The position numbers were made by a program, and so were the translations under genes. The notes below the pieces were generated by a model that had not been told where the DNA came from, ran no database searches, and was given only the letters and a program-made list of their open reading frames with translations. 64,000 bases of DNA from Streptomyces sp. V4I2 (lineage in GTDB: Bacteria; Actinomycetota; Actinomycetes; Streptomycetales; Streptomycetaceae): NCBI RefSeq assembly GCF_030817655.1, contig NZ_JAUSZM010000003.1, forward strand, positions 5,580,001-5,644,000, read 5' to 3'. Of this stretch, positions 10,275 to 18,196 are shown piece after piece; position 1 is the stretch's first letter, and every line of letters begins with the position of its first letter.

Positions 10275-11150
10275 TCACCCTTCGGCTTGCCGGTAAATGA
10301 TGGTGGTACTGCCCACGACGATCCGCGAGCCGTCGCGGAGCGTAGCGCGGGTGGTGTGCTGCCCGTCCACCACGATGCCGTTGGTGGACCCGAGATCCTG
10401 GATCGTCGGGGGCGTTCCGGTCCGGATCTCACAGTGCCGGCGCGAGACGCCGGGATCGTCGATCCGCACGTCGGCCTCGGTGCTGCGACCCAGCACGAGC
10501 GTCGCGCGGGAGATCTGATGGCGGGTGCCGTTGATCTCGATCCAGTGGCGCATGCGACCGCCGGCCGCGGGAGCGGGAGCAGGTGCGACCGGGGGCCGCT
10601 GCCCGCCCGCGGGCTGCGGGTAGCCGTAACCGCCGGGACGGCCGCCGGGCGGCGGCGCGGCGGGCATCGGCGGGGCGGCCGCGGGTGCGGCGGCGGGCGG
10701 GTAGCCGTAGCCGCCGGGGGCCGGCCGGCCTGGGGCCGGGGCCGCCGGGGCGCCGCCGGGAGCCTGCTGGCTGGTGGAGGAGGCGAGCGTACGGCTGCGC
10801 ACCCGGTACAGGCCGGTGTCGAGGTCGTCCGCCTTCTCCAGGTGGACCTTGATGGGGCCCATGAAGGTGTAGCGCTGCTGCTTGGCGTAGTCGCGCACCA
10901 TCCCGGCGAGCTCGTCGCCGAGCTGGCCGGAGTAGGGGCTGAGCCGCTCGAAGTCCGGAGTGCTCAGCTCCACGATGAAGTCGTTGGGTACGACCGTCCG
11001 GTCGCGGTTCCAGATCGTCGCGTTGTTGTCGCACTCGCGCTGGAGCGCTCCCGCGATCTCCACGGGCTGTACCTCGGACTTGAACACCTTGGCGAAGGTG
11101 CCGTTGACCAGACCTTCGAGACGCTGCTCGAACTTCTTCAGGACTCCCAT
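10275..11150 (-). CDS. fhaA: FHA-domain protein with DUF3662 N-terminus (FhaA type)
   Basis: The protein has 291 residues. Residues 1-115 match the DUF3662 (FhaA N-terminal) type, starting MGVLKKFEQRLEGLVNG. A Pro/Gly/Ala/Tyr-rich linker with PGGYGYP repeats follows, then a C-terminal FHA domain (about 200-290) with LGRSTEADVRI, SRRHCEI and DLGSTNG. In mycobacteria the homologue binds the phosphorylated MviN pseudokinase domain and restrains peptidoglycan synthesis. It is the first gene of the minus-strand operon; ATG 11150 has GAGGAGG just upstream. The operon promoter should lie in 11151-11640. Confidence 0.93.
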   Translation of the reverse strand: MGVLKKFEQRLEGLVNGTFAKVFKSEVQPVEIAGALQRECDNNATIWNRDRTVVPNDFIVELSTPDFERLSPYSGQLGDELAGMVRDYAKQQRYTFMGPIKVHLEKADDLDTGLYRVRSRTLASSTSQQAPGGAPAAPAPGRPAPGGYGYPPAAAPAAAPPMPAAPPPGGRPGGYGYPQPAGGQRPPVAPAPAPAAGGRMRHWIEINGTRHQISRATLVLGRSTEADVRIDDPGVSRRHCEIRTGTPPTIQDLGSTNGIVVDGQHTTRATLRDGSRIVVGSTTIIYRQAEG

Positions 11151-11640
11151 GGGGCACCTCCTCCGTAGCCGCTGCTGTCCTGTGTCCCGCTGAGCGGGCA
11201 CTGCCTTGCCCGGTACTGCTGCTGGTACTGCTTACTGATCGTATCCACGCGCCGTCGAATCGGCTGGTTCCCCCTGTCGGACCGGTCGACGGGTGTCGAC
11301 GCCTCCGAAGTTCCCTCCGGAGCTCCCCTTCGAACTCTTCTCGGACGTAGTCCTGCCAAGGATCGTAGAGGCGGCCGCAGACAAGTGTCCCGCACCGGAC
11401 TGTGGACCTGGACCGCTCCTGCGGAGACGGTCGGGACCGGTACGAGGTTGATACGTGAACAGGTCGGCGTTGATACGTCTGCTGACGGAATCGGGGGCGG
11501 GGTGGCGGACTGACGCAGAGTGTGCTGGTCGGCGGCTGCCCGGCCATAAGGGATGTGAACCCACCCCGTCCTGCGTGCTAATGTTCTGCGTGTCGGAAGG
11601 CGCCGCCCCCAAGGGGGAACAGCCCGAAGACACACCCAAT
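11151..11640. other. Intergenic region between fhaA and tRNA-Leu
   Basis: No convincing gene is found in these 490 bases. Short frames on both strands lack coding-type third-position bias and ribosome sites. The region must hold the promoter of the fhaA-pknB operon (minus) and that of the tRNA (plus), but no clear -35/-10 pair could be assigned by eye. Confidence 0.5.
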
Positions 11641-11724
11641 GCGCGGGTGGCGGAATAGGCAGACGCGCTGGATTCAGGTTCCAGTGCCCGAAAGGGCGTG
11701 GGGGTTCAACTCCCCCCTCGCGCA
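11641..11724 (+). tRNA. tRNA-Leu (anticodon CAG)
   Basis: This is an 84-base class II tRNA. The acceptor GCGCGGG pairs with CTCGCGC (one G-T), the anticodon stem CTGGA/TCCAG carries loop TTCAGGT with anticodon CAG at 11675-11677, a long variable arm follows, and the T-arm is GGGGG-TTCAACT-CCCCC. The discriminator is A at 11724 and CCA is not encoded. A strong hairpin follows 17 bases downstream. Confidence 0.96.
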
Positions 11725-11741
11725 CAGCGAAGAACCGACGG

Positions 11742-11784
11742 AACGGGTCTTCACCAGTGACGAAAGTCACGGTGAGGGCCCGTT
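11742..11784 (+). terminator. Terminator hairpin after tRNA-Leu
   Basis: A long imperfect hairpin has arms AACGGG, TTCACC and GTGAC pairing with GTCAC, GGTGA and CCCGTT around a GAAA loop. It directly follows the tRNA, and the next gene on minus ends at 11880, so it may serve both. Confidence 0.75.
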
Positions 11785-11879
11785 TCTCGTTGGTCGTGGC
11801 GGGGGCCCGGCGGTGAGCTATCTCACGGTCGGGAGCCTCTGCGAAGAAGGCTCTGCCACGAAGGCGACGGGCTGCGGGG

Positions 11880-12506
11880 TCAGCCGCCCGTGCGCAGGTG
11901 CCGCAGGACGGCTTCCGCCTCGGGACGTGTCCTGCCGACGGCCAGCAGCACCGCCGTGGCGGCGGCGGGGGCGGAGCCCTCCCATGTCTCGTCGTTCACC
12001 GACTCCAGCATCGAGACGACGACCGACTCCATGACGTGGGCCAGCACCGGCGCCGGCAGGTGGTCGGCGAACACTCCGTCCCGCTGTCCCTGCGCGAGCA
12101 GTTCACCGGCCAGATCGCGTACGGGGGTCAGCGCGCCGCGGATGTCGCCGTCCAGGTCGCGGCGGCCGAGCGCGATGAGCATGCGGAAGCGGTCGCCGAT
12201 GCCCCAGACGGCCATGATGTAGCGGGCCAGGGCCAGGGCCAGGTCGGCGGGCTCGGCGGGTTGCGCTACTCGACGAACGCCTGCCGGAGCGACTCCACGG
12301 CCTCCTCGGCCAGGGCGTTGACGAGATCCTCCCGGCCGGCGAAATGGCCGTAGAGCGTGCGGCGGGCGATCCCTGCCGCGCGGGCGATGTCGTCGACGGT
12401 GGTCTCCGGATCTGCGCTCAGCGTCTCGCGCGCGACGTCACAGGATGCGCCGCCGGTTCGCCTGCGCGTGCCGCCGACGGGGTGCCGCCTTCGCACTCTC
12501 GGTCAT
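11880..12506 (-). pseudogene. TetR-family regulator with two compensating frameshifts
   Basis: Joined across two indels this reads as an ordinary TetR repressor. MTESAKAAPRRRHAQANRRR-IL is in frame from ATG 12506. DVARETLSADPETTVDDIARAAGIARRTLYGHF (the helix-turn-helix) is one base out of that frame, and the ligand domain from about 12263 to 11880 is back in the first frame. The shifts lie near 12439 (one extra base) and near 12266 (one missing base). The total span is therefore still a multiple of three, but the intact frame hits TGA after RRRIL. Either the gene is broken or there are two base-call errors. It ends next to the tRNA-Leu terminator and is not clearly linked to the azoreductase. 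Confidence 0.75.
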
Positions 12507-12643
12507 CGCCTGCTCCTCGTGTCGCTCCGGCGAAGACTCGCATACGGGCGTGGCCTGCGGCAGGGAGGGCCTGAGGGCGGGTGGCCTGCTGTGGAGGTGC
12601 TTCGCCGGGTGGGACGGATGCCCGCCCCACCCGGCCGGCGGGC

Positions 12644-13297
12644 TTACGCCGCGACTCGCTCGGCCACTTCCTTGGCCTTGGCGGACGCGTCCTGGAGGGC
12701 GCGCTCGCGCGAGGCCTCGAAGAGCGGGATCAGTTCGGTCATCGCGGGGTTCTGCGGGGCCATCGTGAGCTCCGGGACGATGAAGTGGAGGTCCACGGCG
12801 AGGGTGTCGGCGAGGACGGCCTGCAGGTAGGTCTGGACGTACTCGTAGCCCTCGCGCGGGGTGCCCGGCGCGTACGAGCCGCCGCGACTCGCGACGACGG
12901 TGACCGGGGTGCCCTTGACCTTGGAGTCCTCGGTCATGGCGGTGCGGCCGATGAGGATCACGTTGTCCAGCCAGGCCTTGAGGGTCGACGGGATCGAGAA
13001 GTTGTACATCGGGGCGCCGATCAGCACCGCGTCCGCCTGCTCAAGCTCCTCGATCAGCTGCACGCGCGCGGAGAAGGCGGCCGCCTGCTCCGGGGTGTGC
13101 GCGGCCGGGTCGGCGAAGCCGGCGGTGTGGGCCTCGGCGGTGATGTGCGGGACGGGATTCGCGGCGAGGTCGCGGTGGATCACCGTGCCTTCGGGGTGCT
13201 GCTCCTCCCAGGTCTTGCGGAAGGCGTCCGTCACGGAGCGGGACGCGGAGGCGTCGGTGGGGAAGACGGAGGAGTCGATGATCAGGAGCGTGGCCAT
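12644..13297 (-). CDS. azoR: FMN-dependent NADH-azoreductase (AzoR/AcpD family)
   Basis: This 217-residue flavodoxin-fold quinone/azo reductase begins with MATLLIIDSSVFP (phosphate-binding loop). The GAPMYNFSIPSTLKAWLD motif contacts the flavin and forms the dimer, and SRGGSYAPGTPREGYEYVQTYL is typical of AzoR. It reduces quinones and azo compounds with NADH and is cytosolic. ATG 13297 has GGAG four bases upstream; the longer open frame runs into the regulatory region. It is divergent from an HxlR regulator across 132 bases, the usual arrangement for redox-responsive control of such reductases. Confidence 0.9.
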   Translation of the reverse strand: MATLLIIDSSVFPTDASASRSVTDAFRKTWEEQHPEGTVIHRDLAANPVPHITAEAHTAGFADPAAHTPEQAAAFSARVQLIEELEQADAVLIGAPMYNFSIPSTLKAWLDNVILIGRTAMTEDSKVKGTPVTVVASRGGSYAPGTPREGYEYVQTYLQAVLADTLAVDLHFIVPELTMAPQNPAMTELIPLFEASRERALQDASAKAKEVAERVAA

Positions 13298-13323
13298 GGG
13301 GTCTCCAGGGGACGGCGGCAAGG

Positions 13324-13390
13324 CCCTCGGGATGCTCGTTCCGAGGGCTAGTAATATGTACTCGACTATGGATAACACAGTCGCTTACTT
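13324..13390. promoter_or_regulatory. Divergent azoR/HxlR control region
   Basis: The 132-base gap holds nested inverted repeats: AGTAA (13351) with TTACT (13386), and CGACT (13364) with AGTCG (13380), a plausible HxlR operator. A separate hairpin, CCCTCGG (13325-13331) with CCGAGGG (13342-13348), falls in the untranslated leader of azoR. Binding is inferred from position and symmetry only. Confidence 0.45.
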
Positions 13391-13429
13391 TTTTTCAGTC
13401 CGATCGGGAAAGGCAAGTACCCTGAGGGC

Positions 13430-13792
13430 ATGACGGTCGAGCAGAGTCACGACCCCGCGGCCTGCAAGCGGGTCGACGACGGCATCACGCGCGTCTTCCA
13501 GCTGCTCGGGAAACGCTGGACCGGCCCGATCGTGTCCGTCCTCACCAACGGGCCCGCCTACTTCGTCGACCTGCGCCGGGCCATCCCCGGCATCAGCGAG
13601 CGCATGCTCTCCGACCGCCTCACCGAACTCGGCGCCGCCCGGCTCGTCGTCCGCCAGGTCGACGAGGGGCCTCCGCTGCGGGTGTCGTACCGGCTGACGG
13701 AGGCGGGGGCCGCGCTGGCTCCGGCGCTGGGGCTGCTCAAGGACTGGGCGGAGGAGCATCTGCCGGAGGGGGAACGGCCGACGGGGTGCTGA
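13430..13792 (+). CDS. HxlR-family transcriptional regulator
   Basis: This is a 120-residue winged-helix protein of the HxlR type: Cys near the N-terminus (AACKRV), then LLGKRWTGPIVSVL, FVDLRRAIPGISERMLSDRLTELGAARLVVR, and a wing with VSYRLTEAGAAL. HxlR proteins sense quinones, aldehydes or oxidants through that cysteine and usually control a divergent reductase, here the azoreductase. A -10-like TACCCT ends six bases before ATG 13430, so the mRNA is probably leaderless. Genus members often carry several such pairs. Confidence 0.9.
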   Translation: MTVEQSHDPAACKRVDDGITRVFQLLGKRWTGPIVSVLTNGPAYFVDLRRAIPGISERMLSDRLTELGAARLVVRQVDEGPPLRVSYRLTEAGAALAPALGLLKDWAEEHLPEGERPTGC

Positions 13793-13896
13793 CGGTCGCT
13801 GCGGTGCCGGTGCGGCCGCTGTGGTGCCGGTGCGCGGCCGTTGTGGCGCTGGTGTGCCGTCGGTGTGTGCCATCAATGCGCTGAGGGCTTTCGGCG

Positions 13897-13923
13897 TTTT
13901 CCACAGCTGTGGAGTTGTCCACA
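13897..13923. promoter_or_regulatory. Pair of DnaA-box-like sequences upstream of DUF2252 gene
   Basis: TTTTCCACA (13897-13905) and TTGTCCACA (13915-13923) lie 9 bases apart, with the palindrome CCACAGCTGTGG across the first. TTGTCCACA is the preferred Streptomyces DnaA box. The pair lies about 80 bases upstream of the DUF2252 start. Confidence 0.4.
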
Positions 13924-14001
13924 GGGTCTGACGCGTTTCAGCCGCTCGCTGTACGGTCGGCACGAGTTGATGTTCGTGCGTACGCGGGGGAGGCGGTCGC
14001 T

Positions 14002-15462
14002 GTGACCGAGGTCGGTGCGGAGACGGTTGTCGGGGACGCGGTCCCCGTTCAGGAGGCGGCGGCGAGTGCCGGGAGCACCCGTCGGCTCCCCAGGGTCTGC
14101 GGCTTCGCCGACTGGCCCGCCGAGGGCACGCCCAAGGAGGAGGGCAGGGCGCTGCGGCGCAGCGTCCCGCGCAGTGCGCACGCCGTCCTCGACCTGGACG
14201 AGGGACGGCCCGACGCGGTGAGCGCGGTCGAGGAGTCCGGCCAGGGCCGTATCCCCGAGCTCACGCCCATACGGGTCGGCAGGATGGCGGCCACGCCCTT
14301 CGCCTTCCTGCGCGGTTCGGCCGGCCTCATGGCATACGACCTGGCGCGCACCCCGATGACGAGGATCCGCGCCCAGATCTGCGGCGACGCCCACGCCGCC
14401 AACTTCGGTCTGTACGGCGACGCGCGCGGCGGTCTGGTCATCGATCTGAACGACTTCGACGAGACGGTGAACGGCCCCTGGGAGTGGGACCTCAAGCGGC
14501 TCGCCGCCTCCCTCGTGCTCGCCGCCCGTGAGGCGGGCGCCGACGAGGACACCTGCCGCAAGGCGGCGCACGACGCGACCGGTGCCTACCGCCGCACCAT
14601 GCGGCTGCTGGCCAGGCTTCCGGTCCTGGACGCGTGGAACGCCATCGCGGACGAGGAGTTGGTCTCCCACACCGACGCCCACGACCTGCTCGGCACCCTG
14701 GAGCGGGTCTCCGAGAAGGCGCGGGCCAACACCAGCGGGCGCTTCGCCGCGAAGTCGACGGAGCCGACCGAGGACGGCGGCCGCCGCTTCGTCGACGCCG
14801 CGCCGGTGCTGCGGCGGGTGCCGGACGAGGAGGCCGCGTCGGTGGCCGCGTCCCTGGAGCAGTACCTGACCTCGCTCTCCGAGGACCGTCTCCCGCTGCT
14901 GGCCCGTCACGCGGTGCACGACGTCGCCTTCCGCGTCGTCGGCACGGGCAGCGTCGGCACCCGGTCGTACGTCGTCCTGCTCCTCGACCACCGGGGCGAA
15001 CCGCTCGTCCTCCAGGTCAAGGAGACGCGTCCCTCGGTGCTGGTGCCGCACCTGGCGAGCGCCGGGTTCGAGGCGCCGAAGGTCGACCACGAGGGCCGGC
15101 GGGTGGTCATGGGGCAGAAGCGCATGCAGGTGGTCAGCGACATCCTGCTGGGCTGGACCTCGGTCGACGGGCTGCCCTTCCAGGTACGGCAGTTCCGCAA
15201 CCGCAAGGGCAGCGTCGACCCCACTGCCCTCGCCGCCGACCAGCTGGACGACTACGGCCGGATGACCGGCGCCCTCCTGGCCCGCGCCCACGCCCACAGT
15301 GCCGACCCGCGCCTGATCGCCGGCTACTGCGGCAAGAACGAGGAACTGGACGAGGCGATCACCGCGTTCGCCGTCGCCTACGCCGAACGCACGGAGGCGG
15401 ACCACGCGCAGCTGGTGGCGGCGGTGCGATCGGGGCGGATCCCGGCGGAGGTGGGTGTGTGA
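14002..15462 (+). CDS. DUF2252 family protein
   Basis: This is a 486-residue protein of the DUF2252 family, whose members have an aminoglycoside-phosphotransferase-like kinase fold. Visible landmarks are RMAATPFAFLRGSAGLMAYDLA, ICGDAHAANFGLYG (HRD-like GDAH loop), VIDLNDFDETVNGPWEWDLKRLAASL (metal-binding DxND), and a C-terminal QLDDYGRMTGALLARAHAHSAD. Substrate and reaction are unknown. GTG 14002 is chosen because GGGGGAG lies nine bases upstream; an in-frame GTG at 13909 would translate DnaA-box-like DNA with poor codon bias. It stands alone between the HxlR gene and a repeat-filled gap. Confidence 0.85.
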   Translation: MTEVGAETVVGDAVPVQEAAASAGSTRRLPRVCGFADWPAEGTPKEEGRALRRSVPRSAHAVLDLDEGRPDAVSAVEESGQGRIPELTPIRVGRMAATPFAFLRGSAGLMAYDLARTPMTRIRAQICGDAHAANFGLYGDARGGLVIDLNDFDETVNGPWEWDLKRLAASLVLAAREAGADEDTCRKAAHDATGAYRRTMRLLARLPVLDAWNAIADEELVSHTDAHDLLGTLERVSEKARANTSGRFAAKSTEPTEDGGRRFVDAAPVLRRVPDEEAASVAASLEQYLTSLSEDRLPLLARHAVHDVAFRVVGTGSVGTRSYVVLLLDHRGEPLVLQVKETRPSVLVPHLASAGFEAPKVDHEGRRVVMGQKRMQVVSDILLGWTSVDGLPFQVRQFRNRKGSVDPTALAADQLDDYGRMTGALLARAHAHSADPRLIAGYCGKNEELDEAITAFAVAYAERTEADHAQLVAAVRSGRIPAEVGV

Positions 15463-15488
15463 GGGGTGCGAGCCCGAGGCGCTCGGGA

Positions 15489-15567
15489 TCAGGGGCGCTG
15501 GGTGTCAGGGGCGCTCTGGATCAGGGCGCTGGGTATCAAGGGCGCTCGGTGTCCCGGCAAGGGCGTG
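15489..15567. repeat. 16-bp imperfect tandem repeat
   Basis: Four units related to TCAGGGGCGCTGGGTG start at 15489, 15505, 15521 (one base short) and 15536, with a degenerate fifth from 15552. They fill the gap between the DUF2252 and J-domain genes and show no open frame with coding bias. Function unknown. Confidence 0.6.
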
Positions 15568-15650
15568 TCCGGTGTCCTGAGAGGGCCTGCTCGGGAGGCT
15601 GAGGACGGTGTGTTCGAGAGGCTCCTCCCGCCGTGGCCTACGCTGGTCGG

Positions 15651-16493
15651 GTGACGACCCCGGAAGCTGAGCAGGGTGGTGTCGCCGGTGAGAACCGGCC
15701 GACGCCGGACGCCGGTGTGCCCCGGCCCGAGGAGCGGCTGGAACGGGCCGTACGGGCCGCCGAGCAGGCGCTGATCGAGTACGAGATCGCGGTCGATACC
15801 TTCCGTATCGAGGTCGAGAACTTCTCCCGGCTGCACCACCAGAAGCTCGGCCCGATGTACACCCGCCTCGACGAGCTGGACGCCCAGATCGCCGAGGCCC
15901 GGGCCGCCCGCACCGGCGACCCCGAGGACCTGCGCAAGGCGGACGAGGCGCGGGCCAGGGTCATGCCGATGCCTGGAGTCGAGGAGCTCTTCCACGGCTG
16001 GATGGACGGTGAGGGGCTGTTCCCGGAGGCCGAGGCGATGCTCACCGATCAGCCGGTGCGGCCCCCGCAGCGGGTGCGGCCCAGCGAGGAGGCCCGCAAG
16101 CGCTACCGCGAGCTGGCCCGCAAGGCCCACCCTGACCTCGCCCAGGACGAGACCGAGCGCAAGCGGCGTGAGGAGTTCATCACGCGGGTCAACGCCGCCT
16201 ACGCCCGGGGCGACGAGGCGCTGCTGCTGGAGCTGGCCGAGGAGTGGGCCGCCGGACCGAAGCTCCCGGAGCAGGGGCCGACGCCCAGCGAGGATCTCTA
16301 CGCCCGCCTCGAATGGCTCGCCCAGCGCAAGGAACTGCTCACCGTGGTCGCGCGGGAACTGGAGGAGAGCGCGATCGGCTCGATGCTCCGGATGGCCCCG
16401 GACGACCCGGACCGCCTCCTGGAGGAGGTCGCCGAGAAGCTCTTGGCCGACGTCGCCGCGCGCGAGGCCGAGCTGGCGGAGTTGCTCGGATAG
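15651..16493 (+). CDS. J-domain (DnaJ-like) protein
   Basis: This 280-residue acidic, helical protein has an internal J-domain-like segment at about 145-190. It contains SEEARKRYRELARKAHPDLAQ, with the HPD motif at His160, which activates DnaK-type chaperones. The N-terminal 110 residues are rich in Glu/Arg/Ala heptads and probably form a coiled coil (LDELDAQIAEARAAR). A second coiled region follows the J-domain. It lacks the Gly/Phe and zinc regions of true DnaJ. GTG 15651 follows a -10-like TACGCT by six bases, suggesting a leaderless transcript. The client is unknown. Confidence 0.8.
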   Translation: MTTPEAEQGGVAGENRPTPDAGVPRPEERLERAVRAAEQALIEYEIAVDTFRIEVENFSRLHHQKLGPMYTRLDELDAQIAEARAARTGDPEDLRKADEARARVMPMPGVEELFHGWMDGEGLFPEAEAMLTDQPVRPPQRVRPSEEARKRYRELARKAHPDLAQDETERKRREEFITRVNAAYARGDEALLLELAEEWAAGPKLPEQGPTPSEDLYARLEWLAQRKELLTVVARELEESAIGSMLRMAPDDPDRLLEEVAEKLLADVAAREAELAELLG

Positions 16494-16548
16494 TGGCCGG
16501 ATCGGTGCGCGCCCGCGTCGGGCAGCGCCGTCGGGTAGCGTCGGAGGC

Positions 16549-16896
16549 ATGCATTTCGGAGCTGGTGTGCCCACGGTCGAGGTCACGGACCTCAAGGACA
16601 GCGACTTCCTGCTGGACGTCCGCGAGGACGACGAGTGGCAGGCGGGTCACGCCGAAGGGGCGCTGCACATCCCCATCAGTGAGTTCGTCGCCCGGTACGG
16701 CGAGCTGACCGAGGCCGCGCCGCAGGACGGCCGGGTCAATGTGATCTGTCGTTCGGGCGGGCGCTCGGCGCAGGTCGCGATGTACCTCGTCCAGCAGGGC
16801 GTCGACGCCGTGAACGTCGACGGCGGCATGCAGGTCTGGGCGGCGGCGGGCCGCCCCGTCGTGACCGACGAGGGGCAGCCGGGCTTCGTCCTCTGA
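16549..16896 (+). CDS. Rhodanese-domain protein
   Basis: This is a 115-residue single rhodanese domain. The motifs are LLDVREDDEWQAGHAEGALHIP, the active loop ICRSGGRS with Cys67 as sulfur acceptor, and NVDGGMQVWAAAGRPV. Such proteins carry persulfide sulfur for sulfur transfer or detoxification in the cytosol. ATG 16549 has both a GGAGG overlapping the leader and a -10-like TAGCGT seven bases upstream, so a leaderless or very short leader transcript is likely. It converges with the acyl-CoA dehydrogenase across a hairpin. Confidence 0.9.
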   Translation: MHFGAGVPTVEVTDLKDSDFLLDVREDDEWQAGHAEGALHIPISEFVARYGELTEAAPQDGRVNVICRSGGRSAQVAMYLVQQGVDAVNVDGGMQVWAAAGRPVVTDEGQPGFVL

Positions 16897-16919
16897 GCCG
16901 AGCCCTGCCGAGGGTCGGC
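16897..16919. terminator. Hairpin between convergent rhodanese and acyl-CoA dehydrogenase genes
   Basis: GCCGA (16897) pairs with TCGGC (ending 16919) around a GC-rich imperfect stem. A 15-bp direct repeat (GGCTTGAGGTTCAGG, twice) follows at once. Confidence 0.5.
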
Positions 16920-16943
16920 TTGAGGTTCAGGACGGCTTGAGGT

Positions 16944-18077
16944 TCAGGCCAGCGGGTGGGCCGCCAGCAGGTCGCCCAGGGTCTCCTCGTGGGCCGCCGC
17001 CGGGCCGAGCGACAGTTCCAGGTGCTTGGCCCAGGCGTGGAACCGGTGCAGGGGGTAGTCGACGTCGGCACCGAATCCACCGTGCAGATGCTGCGCCGTC
17101 TGCACGACCCGCCGTACGCCCTCCGACGCCCAGATCTTGGCGACGGCCACGTCACCGGAGGCGGGCAGCGCCCCCGGGGCTCCCGAGGCGATGCGCCACG
17201 CGGCCTGCCACAGGGTGACCTCCATGGCCCGCAGATCGATGTAGCGGTCGGCGGCCTGCACGGCGACGGCCTGGAACGTGGCCACCGGGAACCCGAACTG
17301 TTCGCGCTTGCCGGTGTATTCGCTGGTCATCCGCAGCACCCGCTCCCCCAGACCGAGCGCCAGCGCGCACGTCCCGGTGGCCAGCAGATCCCGCAGCCAC
17401 TCCCACGCCCCGTCGGCGTCGATGACGTCCCGGTCCGCGATCCGTACGGAGTCCAGGCGCAGTTCGCCGAGCCGCTCGCCGGTGGTGGAGATCTGCTCGG
17501 CGAGCTCGACCCCCGCGTGCACCCGGGGGACCACGGCGAGAAGGGTCCGGTCGGCGGCGGTGTGGGCGGGTACCAGGACGAAGTCGGCGTCGTACGCCCA
17601 CGGCACCGCCGTCTGCACCCCGTCCAGCAGCCACTCCTCCCCCTCCCGCCGTGCGGTCACGGCGAGTTCGGCCGGGTCGTGGCCGGTGCGGCCGCTCGCG
17701 GCGACGGTCAGGACGACCTCCCCACGGCCCGCCCGCACCGCCAGACCGGACTTCAACTCCGCACCGGCGAAGGTCTGTACGGCGGCGAGCGCGGCGCTGT
17801 TCTCCAGCAGCGGTACCCGCGCCAGCACCTTCGCCGCCTCGCGCAGCACCAGGCACAGGGCGACGGCATCCAGGCCCGACCCGCCGTACTCAGGGTCGAG
17901 CAGCAGACTCAACAGGTCCGCGTCGGCGAGCCTGGCCCACAGCGCACGGTCGAAGTCGTCCGCGACGGCGCCTGAGGTGAGAGCGGGGCTGGGCACCGCG
18001 TCCGGGGCTACCCCGGCGAACACCCCCCGCGCCGCCTCGGCCGCTGCCTGTTGCTCCTCGGTGAAGGTGAAGTCCAC
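16944..18077 (-). CDS. Acyl-CoA dehydrogenase family protein
   Basis: This 377-residue flavoprotein has the acyl-CoA dehydrogenase fold: an N-terminal helical domain from MDFTFTEEQQ, a middle beta-domain with WLLDGVQTAVPWAYDAD, and a C-terminal helical domain with TGKREQFGFPVATFQAVAV and LHGGFGADVDYPLHRFHAWAK. The last motif (VDYPLHR) resembles the sterol and long side-chain FadE type, which often works as a heterodimer. No partner FadE lies next to it. A perfect match to the KstR consensus sits 47 bases upstream of the start, supporting lipid or sterol control. The substrate is not determined. Confidence 0.88.
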   Translation of the reverse strand: MDFTFTEEQQAAAEAARGVFAGVAPDAVPSPALTSGAVADDFDRALWARLADADLLSLLLDPEYGGSGLDAVALCLVLREAAKVLARVPLLENSAALAAVQTFAGAELKSGLAVRAGRGEVVLTVAASGRTGHDPAELAVTARREGEEWLLDGVQTAVPWAYDADFVLVPAHTAADRTLLAVVPRVHAGVELAEQISTTGERLGELRLDSVRIADRDVIDADGAWEWLRDLLATGTCALALGLGERVLRMTSEYTGKREQFGFPVATFQAVAVQAADRYIDLRAMEVTLWQAAWRIASGAPGALPASGDVAVAKIWASEGVRRVVQTAQHLHGGFGADVDYPLHRFHAWAKHLELSLGPAAAHEETLGDLLAAHPLA

Positions 18078-18123
18078 GGTCCTGTCCTTCCGCCGGGCCC
18101 GCCGATCTGACGGTCCGTCAAGA

Positions 18124-18137
18124 TAGAACAGGTTCTA
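18124..18137. promoter_or_regulatory. KstR-type operator upstream of acyl-CoA dehydrogenase
   Basis: TAGAACAGGTTCTA is a 14-bp near-perfect palindrome that fits the published KstR consensus TNNAACNNGTTNNA at every fixed position. It lies 47 bases before the acyl-CoA dehydrogenase start and 60 bases after the paaE stop, where a promoter is expected. Confidence 0.65.
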
Positions 18138-18196
18138 GAAGAAGGGAACGGGCTGCCGACGCTCACCTGTGGAACGCCGGTGCGTTTCGCGGCTCC

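Noticed and set aside
11641..11724. tRNA-Leu as an integration site for a mobile element.
   Set aside because: No integrase and no repeated 3' tRNA fragment is seen within reach; a terminator follows directly.
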